Shown here piece by piece: positions 7,266 to 14,344 of a stretch of 19,394 nt of DNA. The number at the start of each line of letters is the position of its first letter. The stretch's first letter is position 1. This DNA is from an uncultured Lachnospiraceae bacterium (GTDB lineage Bacteria; Bacillota; Clostridia; Lachnospirales; Lachnospiraceae), in contig CAJTSL010000058.1 of NCBI GenBank assembly GCA_910578845.1, positions 1 through 19,394 on the forward strand, in the 5' to 3' direction. Under the pieces are notes generated by a model. The model did not search any database. It was not told where the DNA came from and was given only the letters and a program-made list of their open reading frames with translations. The position numbers were made by a program, and so were the translations under genes.

Positions 7266-8462
7266 GTGTTGAAAAAAGAAAAAAGGCGGATAACAGTCCT
7301 GCTTCTATTGCTTTACCTATGGTCCGGCATCTATGTCTGCGCAGCGTCCATATGGACGCCGATGACGGCCTATGCGGCGCCCGAAGTGTCTGCGCCTTCC
7401 TATGTCGTTATGGAAGCTTCCACCGGACAGATCATCTGTGAACAGGATGCTGAGAGGAGAAGGAGCCCGGCAAGCATTACGAAAATCATGACATTGCTTG
7501 TCATATTTGATCATCTACAAAAAGGAAGAATTCATTTGGAGGACCAGGTGATAACTAGTGCTTATGCTAAGTCTATGGGAGGCTCACAGGTCTTTTTAGA
7601 AGAAGGAGAAAGACAGACGCTAGATACGATGATCAAGTGCATTACAGTAGCGTCAGGAAATGATGCCAGCGTTGCCGTAGCGGAATACATAGCAGGAAGT
7701 GAAGTAGAATTCGTGAAGCTGATGAATGCAAAAGCAGAGAGCTTAGGCTTAGAGAATACTCATTTTGAAGATTGCTGCGGGTTGACGGAATCTGATAATC
7801 ATTATACTTCAGCGAAGGATGTAGCGATCATGTCCAGGGAACTGATTACGAAATACCCGCAGATTTTTAATTATAGCGGGATCTGGATGGAAGATATCGA
7901 ACACCAGACGAACCAGGGAACTTCTACGTTTACATTGTCTAGTACGAATAAGCTTCTGAAACAGTACGAATGGACGACAGGACTAAAGACCGGCTCCACA
8001 TCCAAAGCACTTTATTGCCTCTCGGCGACCGCGAACAAAGACGGGATGGAGTTAATCGCGGTCGTTATGGCGGCGCCGGATGGCAAATCGCGTTTTGCGG
8101 ATGCGATCACGCTTTTGAACTATGGTTATAGTGTCAGCCAGATGTACACGGATGAGAATACAGACGCACTGCCGGCACAGAAAGTAGAAGGCGGCGTGGA
8201 GGAACTCGTTAACCTTACTTATGAAGGCGCATTTCATTATTTAGATGTCGCAGGCAATAACATAAATGAAATTGAGAAGGAAATCAGCCTTCCGGATATG
8301 ATCCAGGCGCCTGTTGCCGAAGGAGACGCGATCGGGGAAGCCGTTTATAAATTGAATGGAAGCCGTATTGGCAGTGTATCGATCCTGGCGGCGAAATCCG
8401 TTGAAAAGGCGGGATATCGGGACTATCTGAAGAAAATATGGATGCGTTTTTTGGTTTTCTGA
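7266..8462 (+). CDS. D-alanyl-D-alanine carboxypeptidase (low-molecular-weight PBP, DacF-like)
   Basis: Trims the terminal D-Ala from peptidoglycan stem peptides outside the cytoplasmic membrane; 398 residues. A basic start and hydrophobic core (residues 7-27) form a signal peptide with a likely cut near AYA-AP at 37. All three penicillin-binding motifs are present: SITK with Ser at 70, SGN at about 130 and KTG at about 241. The peptidase S11 domain is followed by a PBP5-type C-terminal beta domain (about 300-380), and the protein ends in a short amphipathic segment (DYLKKIWMRFLVF) of the kind that ties this family to the membrane. The start is GTG 7266 or TTG 7269, with GGGAGA at 7255-7260. 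Confidence 0.93.
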   Translation: MLKKEKRRITVLLLLLYLWSGIYVCAASIWTPMTAYAAPEVSAPSYVVMEASTGQIICEQDAERRRSPASITKIMTLLVIFDHLQKGRIHLEDQVITSAYAKSMGGSQVFLEEGERQTLDTMIKCITVASGNDASVAVAEYIAGSEVEFVKLMNAKAESLGLENTHFEDCCGLTESDNHYTSAKDVAIMSRELITKYPQIFNYSGIWMEDIEHQTNQGTSTFTLSSTNKLLKQYEWTTGLKTGSTSKALYCLSATANKDGMELIAVVMAAPDGKSRFADAITLLNYGYSVSQMYTDENTDALPAQKVEGGVEELVNLTYEGAFHYLDVAGNNINEIEKEISLPDMIQAPVAEGDAIGEAVYKLNGSRIGSVSILAAKSVEKAGYRDYLKKIWMRFLVF

Positions 8463-8473
8463 TATACTTGGGA

Positions 8474-8503
8474 TTGCGGTTTGCGTATTACTTGTGATAT
8501 ACT
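8474..8503 (+). promoter_or_regulatory. Predicted promoter for the metallophosphoesterase gene
   Basis: TTGCGG at 8474-8479, an 18-base spacer and TATACT at 8498-8503 with an extended -10 TG at 8495-8496. Transcription would start near 8510, which fits a start codon at 8540 rather than the upstream TTG at 8516. Confidence 0.45.
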
Positions 8504-8539
8504 TTATAAGTTGCTTTGAATAGAAGATGGAGAATGCAA

Positions 8540-9409
8540 ATGATTCCTATGATACTTGGCGTCCTTGTCATATTAGCCGTTTTTTTCCTGGCAGTCATGT
8601 ATTATGATTGTAACCGCTTCGTAACGACATCATATGAAATTGAGTCCGGGAAAATTACCGGGGAGTATACCTTTGTACTGTTGTCAGACCTACACAATAA
8701 ATCTTTTGGTGAAAAGAATGAGAAACTGATAAAAAGATTAGAGGAAATTGCGCCGGATGCGATCCTGGTTGCCGGAGATATGCTGACGGCGCATGAAAAG
8801 ACGCAAAGACATCATGTGGCGATTGATTTTATGAGCCAAATCGGTAGGAAATATCCTGTATATTATGGATTGGGCAATCATGAGCATCGCCTTATGCTAT
8901 ACCCGGAAGAGTCTAACGGACGATACGAGGCCTATACGGAAAGCCTTCATAAGGCGGGGATCCGGCCGCTTATAAATGAGAGTGTCACATTGCCGGCTGT
9001 TAATATCAATATCGCCGGCCTTGTATTAGACAGATGCTATTATCGGAAATTCCATGCATATCCGATGCCGGAAGGATATTTGTCGGATTTGTTAGGAGAG
9101 CCGCAAAAGAATGCATTTCAGATCCTGATTGCCCATAATCCTGACTATTTTATGGATTATGAGAAATGGGGAGCCGACCTTGTCGTATCAGGGCATGTGC
9201 ATGGCGGATTGATGAGGCTGCCTTTCTTAGGAGGCGTGATCTCTCCCAAACTGACTCTTTTCCCCCAATATGACGGAGGAAAATATGAGCAGGGACACGC
9301 GGTGATGATCCTTAGCAGAGGCCTTGGGACACATACGCTGCCAATCCGGATATTTAACCCGGGAGAATTAGTTGTGTTGCATGTAAGACATGTTTCATCC
9401 AAAGAGTGA
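8540..9409 (+). CDS. Membrane-anchored metallophosphoesterase (calcineurin-like, YkuE-type)
   Basis: A 289-residue dinuclear-metal phosphoesterase held by one N-terminal membrane helix (ILGVLVILAVFFLAVMYY). The metal-site motifs appear in canonical order: SDLHN, then AGDML, then GNHEHR, then a lone His in LIAHNPDY, and finally SGHVHGG. This is the set seen in YkuE and in LpxG/LpxH-like membrane phosphoesterases; the true substrate cannot be told from sequence. ATG 8540 is chosen because GGAG at 8529-8532 lies 7 bases upstream; a TTG at 8516 would add eight residues but has no ribosome site. The stop codon lies 14 bases before the scpA ATG, so the two are probably co-transcribed. Confidence 0.88.
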   Translation: MIPMILGVLVILAVFFLAVMYYDCNRFVTTSYEIESGKITGEYTFVLLSDLHNKSFGEKNEKLIKRLEEIAPDAILVAGDMLTAHEKTQRHHVAIDFMSQIGRKYPVYYGLGNHEHRLMLYPEESNGRYEAYTESLHKAGIRPLINESVTLPAVNINIAGLVLDRCYYRKFHAYPMPEGYLSDLLGEPQKNAFQILIAHNPDYFMDYEKWGADLVVSGHVHGGLMRLPFLGGVISPKLTLFPQYDGGKYEQGHAVMILSRGLGTHTLPIRIFNPGELVVLHVRHVSSKE

Positions 9410-9423
9410 AAGGTGGACAGGCT

Positions 9424-10173
9424 ATGGCAATTCCTGTTAAGTTGGAGGTTTTCGAGGGGCCTCTGGATTTATTATTGCATCTGATTGACAAGAACAAAGT
9501 AGACATTTATGATATTCCTATCGTAGAGATTACCGAGCAATATCTGGATTATATCAGGCAGATGGAAACAGAGGACATGAACGTCATGAGCGAGTTCCTT
9601 GTGATGGCAGCGACTTTAATTGACATTAAGTGCAAAATGCTCTTGCCAAAAGAAGTAAACGAAGAAGGCGAAGAGGAAGACCCAAGAGCAGAACTGGTGG
9701 AACAGTTGCTACAATATAAGATGTGCAAATACATGTCTTATGAGTTAAAAGACAGGATGATCGCCGCGGAAAGGAACCTTTATAAAAGGCCGACGCTGCC
9801 AAAAGAGATCAGTGAATATAAAGAGCCAGTCAATTATGAAGAATTAATTGGCGATATGACGCTTGCCAAACTGCACGAGATCTTCAAAGCAATGTTAAAG
9901 AGGCAGGAAGATAAGATTGACCCTGTAAGAAGTAACTTTGGCAAGATAGAAAAAGATGAAATTGATATGGACGAAAAAACCATATACATAGAAGACTATT
10001 TAAAGACGCATAAAAAATTCAGCTTCCGAAAGCTGTTAGAGAAACAGAGCAGCAAAATGGAAATCATCGTCACATTTTTGGTCATTTTGGAAATGATGAA
10101 AATTGGCAGGATTGGCATTGCACAGGAAGATATTTTCGGAGATATAGAGATCACGGTGAAAGAAGCCGTATGA
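9424..10173 (+). CDS. scpA: Segregation and condensation protein A
   Basis: The kleisin subunit of the bacterial condensin SMC-ScpA-ScpB, which compacts and segregates the chromosome. The 249-residue protein starts with the hallmark FEGPLDLLLHLIDKNKVDIYDI and EITEQYLDYI, followed by LLPKE and an acidic linker (EEGEEEDPRAELVEQLLQYK). The C-terminal winged helix, which closes the ring on the SMC head, is seen in KFSFRKLLEKQSSKMEIIVTFLVILEMMKIG. ATG 9424 has AAAGGTGG at 9409-9416; a GTG at 9406 overlapping the upstream stop is a weaker option. In many Firmicutes scpA and scpB touch; here 193 bases carrying a fold-back element separate them. Confidence 0.95.
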   Translation: MAIPVKLEVFEGPLDLLLHLIDKNKVDIYDIPIVEITEQYLDYIRQMETEDMNVMSEFLVMAATLIDIKCKMLLPKEVNEEGEEEDPRAELVEQLLQYKMCKYMSYELKDRMIAAERNLYKRPTLPKEISEYKEPVNYEELIGDMTLAKLHEIFKAMLKRQEDKIDPVRSNFGKIEKDEIDMDEKTIYIEDYLKTHKKFSFRKLLEKQSSKMEIIVTFLVILEMMKIGRIGIAQEDIFGDIEITVKEAV

Positions 10174-10195
10174 GAGAGCATATAAAGGGCTTTCA

Positions 10196-10337
10196 TAGAC
10201 GATTGCGAAACGGTTGTTTCATGCCACGAGTTTGATCAAATTGAACAAAACGGGAGTCGGATGCGGTGGCAACTCCCCCCTTATTTGTTCAGTTTGCCCA
10301 AACTCTGGTTATGGAGAAAGAGTTTCGCAATTGCCTA
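10196..10337. repeat. 142-bp fold-back (MITE-like) element between scpA and scpB
   Basis: The element is one long imperfect palindrome. The left arm (10196-10262) and the reverse complement of the right arm (10271-10337) agree at about 45 of 67 positions by my hand alignment, around an 8-base centre (10263-10270). The outer ends are the best conserved: TAGACGATTGCGAAAC on the left, TAGGCAATTGCGAAAC on the right read in reverse. Inner blocks GAGTTTG, CAAA and TGAACAAA also match. A second copy is cut at positions 1-53. It encodes no protein. TA at each outer edge could be a target duplication but is too short to prove it. Confidence 0.75.
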
Positions 10338-10366
10338 AGGGGGGGCAATAGGGAAAGGAGCAGGCT

Positions 10367-10942
10367 GTGAGCATGGAGAGAGCGAAGGCAAAAGCGGTAT
10401 TAGAAGCCATTTTGTTCACGATGGGCGATTCCGTAGAAATAGACAGATTAGCCGAGGTAATTGAAGAAGATGTGAAGACTGTCAGGGAAATATTAGACGA
10501 AATGGCGCGGGATTATCTTAGCGATGACAGAGGCATCGGATTGACTACGCTGGACAACGCGGTGCAGCTTTGTACAAAAGGAGAATTGTACGAATATTTG
10601 GTAAAAATTGCCAAGACGCCCAAAAAGAACGTGTTGACAGATACTCTATTGGAGACGCTTTCCATAATTGCTTATAAACAACCGGTGACGAGGTTAGAAA
10701 TTGAGAAGGTACGTGGCGTGAGCTGTGACCATGCGGTGAACAAACTGCTGGAATTTGACTTGATCACTGAGGTAGGCAGGCTGGATGCTCCTGGGCGGCC
10801 TCTTCTTTTCGGGACAACGGAGCAGTTCCTTAGAAGCTTCGGGGTTAAGTCCATAGAGGATTTGCCGGAGCTAAACCCGGTCCAGATTGAGGAATTCAAG
10901 TTGCAGGCGGAATCGGAAGTGCAGATGCAGCTAGATATATAG
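10367..10942 (+). CDS. scpB: Segregation and condensation protein B
   Basis: Partner of ScpA in the SMC condensin; as a dimer it binds the kleisin linker. The protein has 191 residues and two winged-helix domains. Family blocks are clear: LEAILFTMGDSVEIDRLAEV at the N-terminus, ETLSIIAYKQPVTRLEIEKVRGV in the middle, then VGRLDAPGRPLLFGTTEQFLRSFG. AAAGGAG at 10354-10360 sits 6 bases before GTG 10367; ATG 10373 is a possible alternative. Transcription presumably reads through the fold-back element from scpA, since I see no convincing promoter in between. Confidence 0.95.
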   Translation: MSMERAKAKAVLEAILFTMGDSVEIDRLAEVIEEDVKTVREILDEMARDYLSDDRGIGLTTLDNAVQLCTKGELYEYLVKIAKTPKKNVLTDTLLETLSIIAYKQPVTRLEIEKVRGVSCDHAVNKLLEFDLITEVGRLDAPGRPLLFGTTEQFLRSFGVKSIEDLPELNPVQIEEFKLQAESEVQMQLDI

Positions 10943-10989
10943 ATGGGAAAATTTGCCTTGAATGACAAGTTTTTTTGGATGAAAGGATA

Positions 10990-11018
10990 TTGATAATTCC
11001 ATGGAAAAGTTATATGAT
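10990..11018 (+). promoter_or_regulatory. Predicted promoter of the exopolysaccharide operon
   Basis: TTGATA at 10990-10995, a 17-base spacer and TATGAT at 11013-11018. Transcription would begin near 11025, about 37 bases before the cpsB ATG. Its place after scpB and before the first capsule gene makes it the likely operon promoter. Confidence 0.5.
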
Positions 11019-11061
11019 AGAATGTGTCGCAGACATGCGTACATATTCTGTAGGGAGCAAG

Positions 11062-11802
11062 ATGGAAAAGTTTATTGATATACATTCTCATATTTTATAT
11101 GGGCTCGATGACGGGGCAAGAGATCTTGAGACTAGCATGCGTATGTTACGCATTGCTGCAAAGGATGGCATCAGTGAGATCATCCTGACGCCGCATAATA
11201 AGCCTGGGCATCGACGAAATGTGCCGCTTAGCATGGCTGAGAGAATAGAAAAGCTAGAAGCGTGTCTGTTGGAAGAGAATCTTGCCATGAAATTATATTC
11301 GGGAAGCGAGCTATATTACCGGAGCGAATTGCCTAAGGAGATTGAAGACGGCAATGCCAGTGTGCTTGCAGGTTCCCGGTACGTGTTAATGGAGTTTAAC
11401 CCATTAGATGATTATGATTATATCCGTAACGGAGTCTATTCTATACTGATGAACGGATATTGCCCTATATTAGCGCATGTCGAGCGATATCAGAATGTCT
11501 GCGCTAAGAAAGGCGGCATAATGGATTTGATAGAGATGGGCTGTTTTATGCAAATGAATGCCGGGAGCATTACGGGAAGGTTTGGCATGCGGGTCAAAAT
11601 TCTTTCGAATAAACTGCTAAAACAGCATTTGGTGCATTTTGTCGCAACAGATGCACATGATACGGATAAGCGGGCGCCTTATCTCGCCGATTGCGCAGGT
11701 TACATCAAGAGAAAATACGGAGAAAGTTACGCGAAGGCATTATTCTATGACAATCCGGCGTGTATCCTTTCGAATGAGACGATAGCGGCTTCTTCTATGT
11801 AA
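11062..11802 (+). CDS. cpsB: PHP-type tyrosine-protein phosphatase (CpsB/YwqE/CapC family)
   Basis: Metal-dependent phosphatase that removes phosphate from the Tyr tail of the cognate BY-kinase and so controls polysaccharide length and export. The 246-residue protein has the PHP-fold metal ligands in order: DIHSHILYGLDDGA at about 5-18, LTPHNKP, the Glu of GSELYY, AHVERYQ and TDAHD. ATG 11062 follows GGGAG at 11053-11057 and lies after the predicted promoter; the open frame reaches back to a TTG at 10975 upstream of it. It opens the operon cpsB-cpsC-cpsD-LCP, with cpsC 26 bases downstream. Confidence 0.9.
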   Translation: MEKFIDIHSHILYGLDDGARDLETSMRMLRIAAKDGISEIILTPHNKPGHRRNVPLSMAERIEKLEACLLEENLAMKLYSGSELYYRSELPKEIEDGNASVLAGSRYVLMEFNPLDDYDYIRNGVYSILMNGYCPILAHVERYQNVCAKKGGIMDLIEMGCFMQMNAGSITGRFGMRVKILSNKLLKQHLVHFVATDAHDTDKRAPYLADCAGYIKRKYGESYAKALFYDNPACILSNETIAASSM

Positions 11803-11828
11803 GAGGCACTTGTGGGAGACGATATCAG

Positions 11829-12551
11829 ATGGAAAAACATAATGATGAAATAGAAATAGATTTACTCGAAGTCATACATATCCTGCTTGGCAGGCTGTGG
11901 ATCATTCTAGGGGCGGGCGTACTGGTGGCGGCGGTCTGTTTCGTCATCAGCAAATTTGTGCTGACGCCAATCTATGAATCTACGACTAAGATCTATATCC
12001 TGAACAAATCAGACAATACGACAGTGACATATTCTGATGTGCAGATGGGAACTCAGCTTACAAAGGATTATGCGGAACTGATAAATAGCCGATATGTATT
12101 AGAGAAGGTAATTTCACAGCTTTCTTTGGACGATATGGAATATGACGACCTTCTACATAAAGTGTCGGTGAACACTCCTACGGATACGCGCATCGTGTCC
12201 ATCACCGTAGAACATACCAATCCTGCGATTGCGATGCAAATCGCGGACTGTATCCGGGAAGTGGCAGGAGAGCATATCCAGAATGTAATGGACATAGATG
12301 CAGTCAATGTCGTGGAGCCTGCCAATATGCCAACAGAAAAAGCGGGGCCGAGCGTGGCAAAATGGACTTTGTTAGGTGGGATCGCAGGCGTATTCCTTGT
12401 ATGCGCTATTATTTTAATCCTATATTTACTGGATGATTCCATTAAATCTTCGGACGATGTAGAGAAATACCTGGGACTGAGCACATTAGCGCTGATACCG
12501 GTTGCGATAGAAGAAGACAGTGTGAAAAAAGGAAAGGCTAAGAGGAAATAA
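11829..12551 (+). CDS. cpsC: Wzz-type polysaccharide co-polymerase / BY-kinase activator
   Basis: A 240-residue membrane protein with two helices: LWIILGAGVLVAAVCFVISKF near the N-terminus and WTLLGGIAGVFLVCAIILILYLL near residue 180. The outer loop between them has the Wzz features YESTTKIYI and a run ending VNVVEPANMPTEKAGPS, the Pro-rich segment that comes just before the second helix. In Gram-positive bacteria the cytoplasmic tail of this protein recruits and activates the separate kinase, here the next gene, which begins only 2 bases after this stop. GGGAG near 11813-11817 gives the ribosome site. The protein governs chain length and membrane placement of the kinase. Confidence 0.9.
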   Translation: MEKHNDEIEIDLLEVIHILLGRLWIILGAGVLVAAVCFVISKFVLTPIYESTTKIYILNKSDNTTVTYSDVQMGTQLTKDYAELINSRYVLEKVISQLSLDDMEYDDLLHKVSVNTPTDTRIVSITVEHTNPAIAMQIADCIREVAGEHIQNVMDIDAVNVVEPANMPTEKAGPSVAKWTLLGGIAGVFLVCAIILILYLLDDSIKSSDDVEKYLGLSTLALIPVAIEEDSVKKGKAKRK

Positions 12552-12553
12552 CG

Positions 12554-13315
12554 ATGCAGGACGTCAAGCTACAATTTGATAAAAATACCGATTTCCGGAT
12601 TAAAGAAGCATTTAAGACACTGCGCAGCAATATCGAATTTTGTGGCGATAATGTAAAAGTCATTGCCGTTACTAGTTGTACCCCACATGAAGGAAAATCC
12701 AGTGTGGCGATGGAAATGGCGAAAGCATTCGCGGAAGCCGGGAACAGGACGTTGCTTATTGATGCGGATATGCGAAAATCCGTATTGGTAGGCAGATATA
12801 AGACCGGAGGGGTGAAGCTTGGGTTAAGCCACTGCCTGGTCGGGAAATACAAATACACAGATGTCATCTGTCAGACAAATGTACCGCATTTATATATGAT
12901 CTTCTCGGGGCCAGTACCGCCAAATCCAAGCGAATTGCTTGGCAGCGAGAAATTCTCCGGGATGTTAGGCGCTTTGAAGACGCCGTTTTCTTATGTGATT
13001 ATTGATACACCGCCGCTTGGCAGCGTCATTGATGCCGCTGTCGTAGCGAAAAGCTGCGACGGTACCGTACTTGTCATAGAGAACAACGCAGTAAGCTATC
13101 GCTTTGTGCAGAAAGTAAAAGAACAATTAGATAAATCCGGCAGCCGTGTCCTTGGTGTCGTACTGAATAAAGTGGATATGAACAGCAAGGGTTACTACGG
13201 GAATTACGGCAAGTATTACGGCAGATACTACGGGAAATATTACGGCAGATATGAAGCCGAGACCAAAGCCAGGGATAAAGAGGGAAAAAAAAACGAACGA
13301 TACGATACCTTCTGA
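12554..13315 (+). CDS. cpsD: Tyrosine-protein kinase (BY-kinase) of exopolysaccharide synthesis
   Basis: A 253-residue cytoplasmic BY-kinase. It has Walker A SCTPHEGKSS with Lys at about 48, Walker A' LLIDADMR at 67-74 and Walker B YVIIDTPP with Asp at about 151. The N-terminal EAFKTLRSNIEF helix mediates ring formation in this family. The C-terminal tail is a Tyr-Gly repeat (from about residue 214: YYGNYGKYYGRYYGKYYGRY), the autophosphorylation cluster, encoded by a 24-base tandem repeat. After the cluster come a charged tail and a run of nine A's (13285-13293); the stop is at 13313-13315. The next gene continues in the -1 frame with no clear start codon, so a slip here would fuse the two proteins. 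Confidence 0.92.
   Translation: MQDVKLQFDKNTDFRIKEAFKTLRSNIEFCGDNVKVIAVTSCTPHEGKSSVAMEMAKAFAEAGNRTLLIDADMRKSVLVGRYKTGGVKLGLSHCLVGKYKYTDVICQTNVPHLYMIFSGPVPPNPSELLGSEKFSGMLGALKTPFSYVIIDTPPLGSVIDAAVVAKSCDGTVLVIENNAVSYRFVQKVKEQLDKSGSRVLGVVLNKVDMNSKGYYGNYGKYYGRYYGKYYGRYEAETKARDKEGKKNERYDTF
13285..13293 (+). other. A9 slippery run at the cpsD-LCP junction
   Basis: Nine consecutive A's within the cpsD frame, read GGA-AAA-AAA-AAC. This contains the heptamer A-AAA-AAC in the correct phase for -1 ribosomal frameshifting, and the run is long enough for polymerase slippage. The -1 frame leads without a stop through KKKRTIRYLLIAAGG into the LCP protein. That frame has been open only since a TAA at 13276-13278 and contains no ATG, GTG or TTG before GTG 13336. 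Alternatively a sequencing error in the run must be excluded. Confidence 0.5.
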
Positions 13316-13335
13316 TCGCGGCGGGCGGCATTTCC

Positions 13336-14340
13336 GTGTTTGCGGGACTGCTTGCAGGCAGCTTTGGTATTGTCAGGGCAATGGGCAAAAACCGTTTGCG
13401 GCAGCACGTGCAAAGCACGAGCCTGAACCTCCAGGCAATGATTGAGGATGCGGGCCTAAGCGCGGAAGAAAAGGATACATGGAAAGAAGGATGGGTCAAA
13501 TACCAGGATACTGTTTATGAATATAATGAGGAAATGCTAACTTTTCTGGTGATGGGGATCGATAAGGACAGTGATGCGGTAGCGGTGTCGGAAGGCACAA
13601 ATGGTGGGCAGGCAGATGCCATATTCCTTGTTGCCATGAACCCCGAAGATAAGACGATCAAAGTCATTGCCATTAACCGTAATACAATGACCGATATTGA
13701 TATTTATAATGAAGAAGGCGCTTATGTCACGACGACAAAGGCACAGATTGCAGTACAGCATGGTTTTGGCGATGGCATGGAAGAAAGCTGTTCATACCAG
13801 CAAAAGGCGGTAGCAAATTTATTCTATAATCTGCCCATCCATGGCTATGCGGCTGTCAACATGAGCGCCATTGCCACGATCAATGATTCCGTGGGTGGCG
13901 TCAAAGTAAATGTTTTGGAAGATATGACAGCCATAGATGCCGATTTTGTGAAAGACAATCAGGTACATCTGATTGGGGAAGAGGCGTTTTGGTATGTGAA
14001 ATACAGAGATACCAACGAGTTTGCATCCGCAGATACGCGGCTTGAGAGACAGAAACAATATCTGAGCACGTTTATGAAAGTGGCAAAACGTGCTGTGAAG
14101 AAAGATATTTCCGTGGTTCTGGATTTATATGAAGCGATATCGCATCAGATGGTGACGGATATTTCCTTGGACGAAGCAGTATATCTTGCCTCCATCGTAT
14201 CTGGCTATCAGTTTGATGAGAGCAGTTTCTATACATTACAGGGAGAGACACTGATGGGTGAACAGTTCGAAGAATTCTATCCTGATGAAAAAGCATTATA
14301 CGAGCTGATTCTAGATATATTTTATAAGGAAATTGAATAG
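13336..14340 (+). CDS. LytR-CpsA-Psr (LCP) family protein, start uncertain
   Basis: LCP enzymes transfer lipid-linked polysaccharides to the cell wall outside the membrane. The LCP domain begins at LTFLVMGID (about residue 69) and includes QADAIFLVAMN, VIAINRNTM in the place of the usual IPRDT (Arg kept, Asp changed to Asn), YAAVNMSAIATINDSVGGVKV and DTRLERQKQYL with the conserved Arg pair. Coordinates use the first ordinary start codon, GTG 13336. That start would cut the membrane helix in half: the same frame upstream encodes RGKKKRTIRYLLIAAGGISV, a perfect basic-plus-hydrophobic anchor, open from 13279. No normal start codon serves it. ATG 13251 in another frame, with one A fewer in the A9 run, would give a full N-terminus; one A more would fuse it to CpsD. 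Confidence 0.85.
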   Translation: MFAGLLAGSFGIVRAMGKNRLRQHVQSTSLNLQAMIEDAGLSAEEKDTWKEGWVKYQDTVYEYNEEMLTFLVMGIDKDSDAVAVSEGTNGGQADAIFLVAMNPEDKTIKVIAINRNTMTDIDIYNEEGAYVTTTKAQIAVQHGFGDGMEESCSYQQKAVANLFYNLPIHGYAAVNMSAIATINDSVGGVKVNVLEDMTAIDADFVKDNQVHLIGEEAFWYVKYRDTNEFASADTRLERQKQYLSTFMKVAKRAVKKDISVVLDLYEAISHQMVTDISLDEAVYLASIVSGYQFDESSFYTLQGETLMGEQFEEFYPDEKALYELILDIFYKEIE

Positions 14341-14344
14341 AGTA

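Noticed and set aside
7136..7441. Open frame overlapping the start of the D-Ala carboxypeptidase gene
   Set aside because: It begins with a non-ATG codon in the rpsU terminator region and runs in another frame through the clear signal peptide and SITK region of the carboxypeptidase; no ribosome site and no domain.
10320..10350. Run of seven G's next to the fold-back element, considered as a G-quadruplex or slippage site
   Set aside because: It is one run without partner G-tracts and lies outside any coding frame; nothing supports a function.
10957..10976. CTTG-AATGA-CAAG followed by seven T's after scpB, a possible terminator
   Set aside because: The stem is only 4 bp with two A/T-rich pairs, too weak to call. 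The following promoter at 10990 makes a terminator plausible, but the sequence does not prove it.
10672..11091. Minus-strand open frame of 139 codons across scpB and the cpsB promoter
   Set aside because: It lies antisense to the well-supported scpB and across the predicted cpsB promoter; the protein has no recognisable motif.
12068..12484. Minus-strand open frame of 138 codons within cpsC
   Set aside because: It lies entirely inside the well-supported cpsC gene on the other strand, with no start signal or motif.
13074..13499. Minus-strand open frame of 141 codons across the kinase-LCP junction
   Set aside because: Its Arg- and Cys-rich content is the mirror of the Tyr-Gly repeats and the LCP sequence; no ribosome site and no family resemblance.
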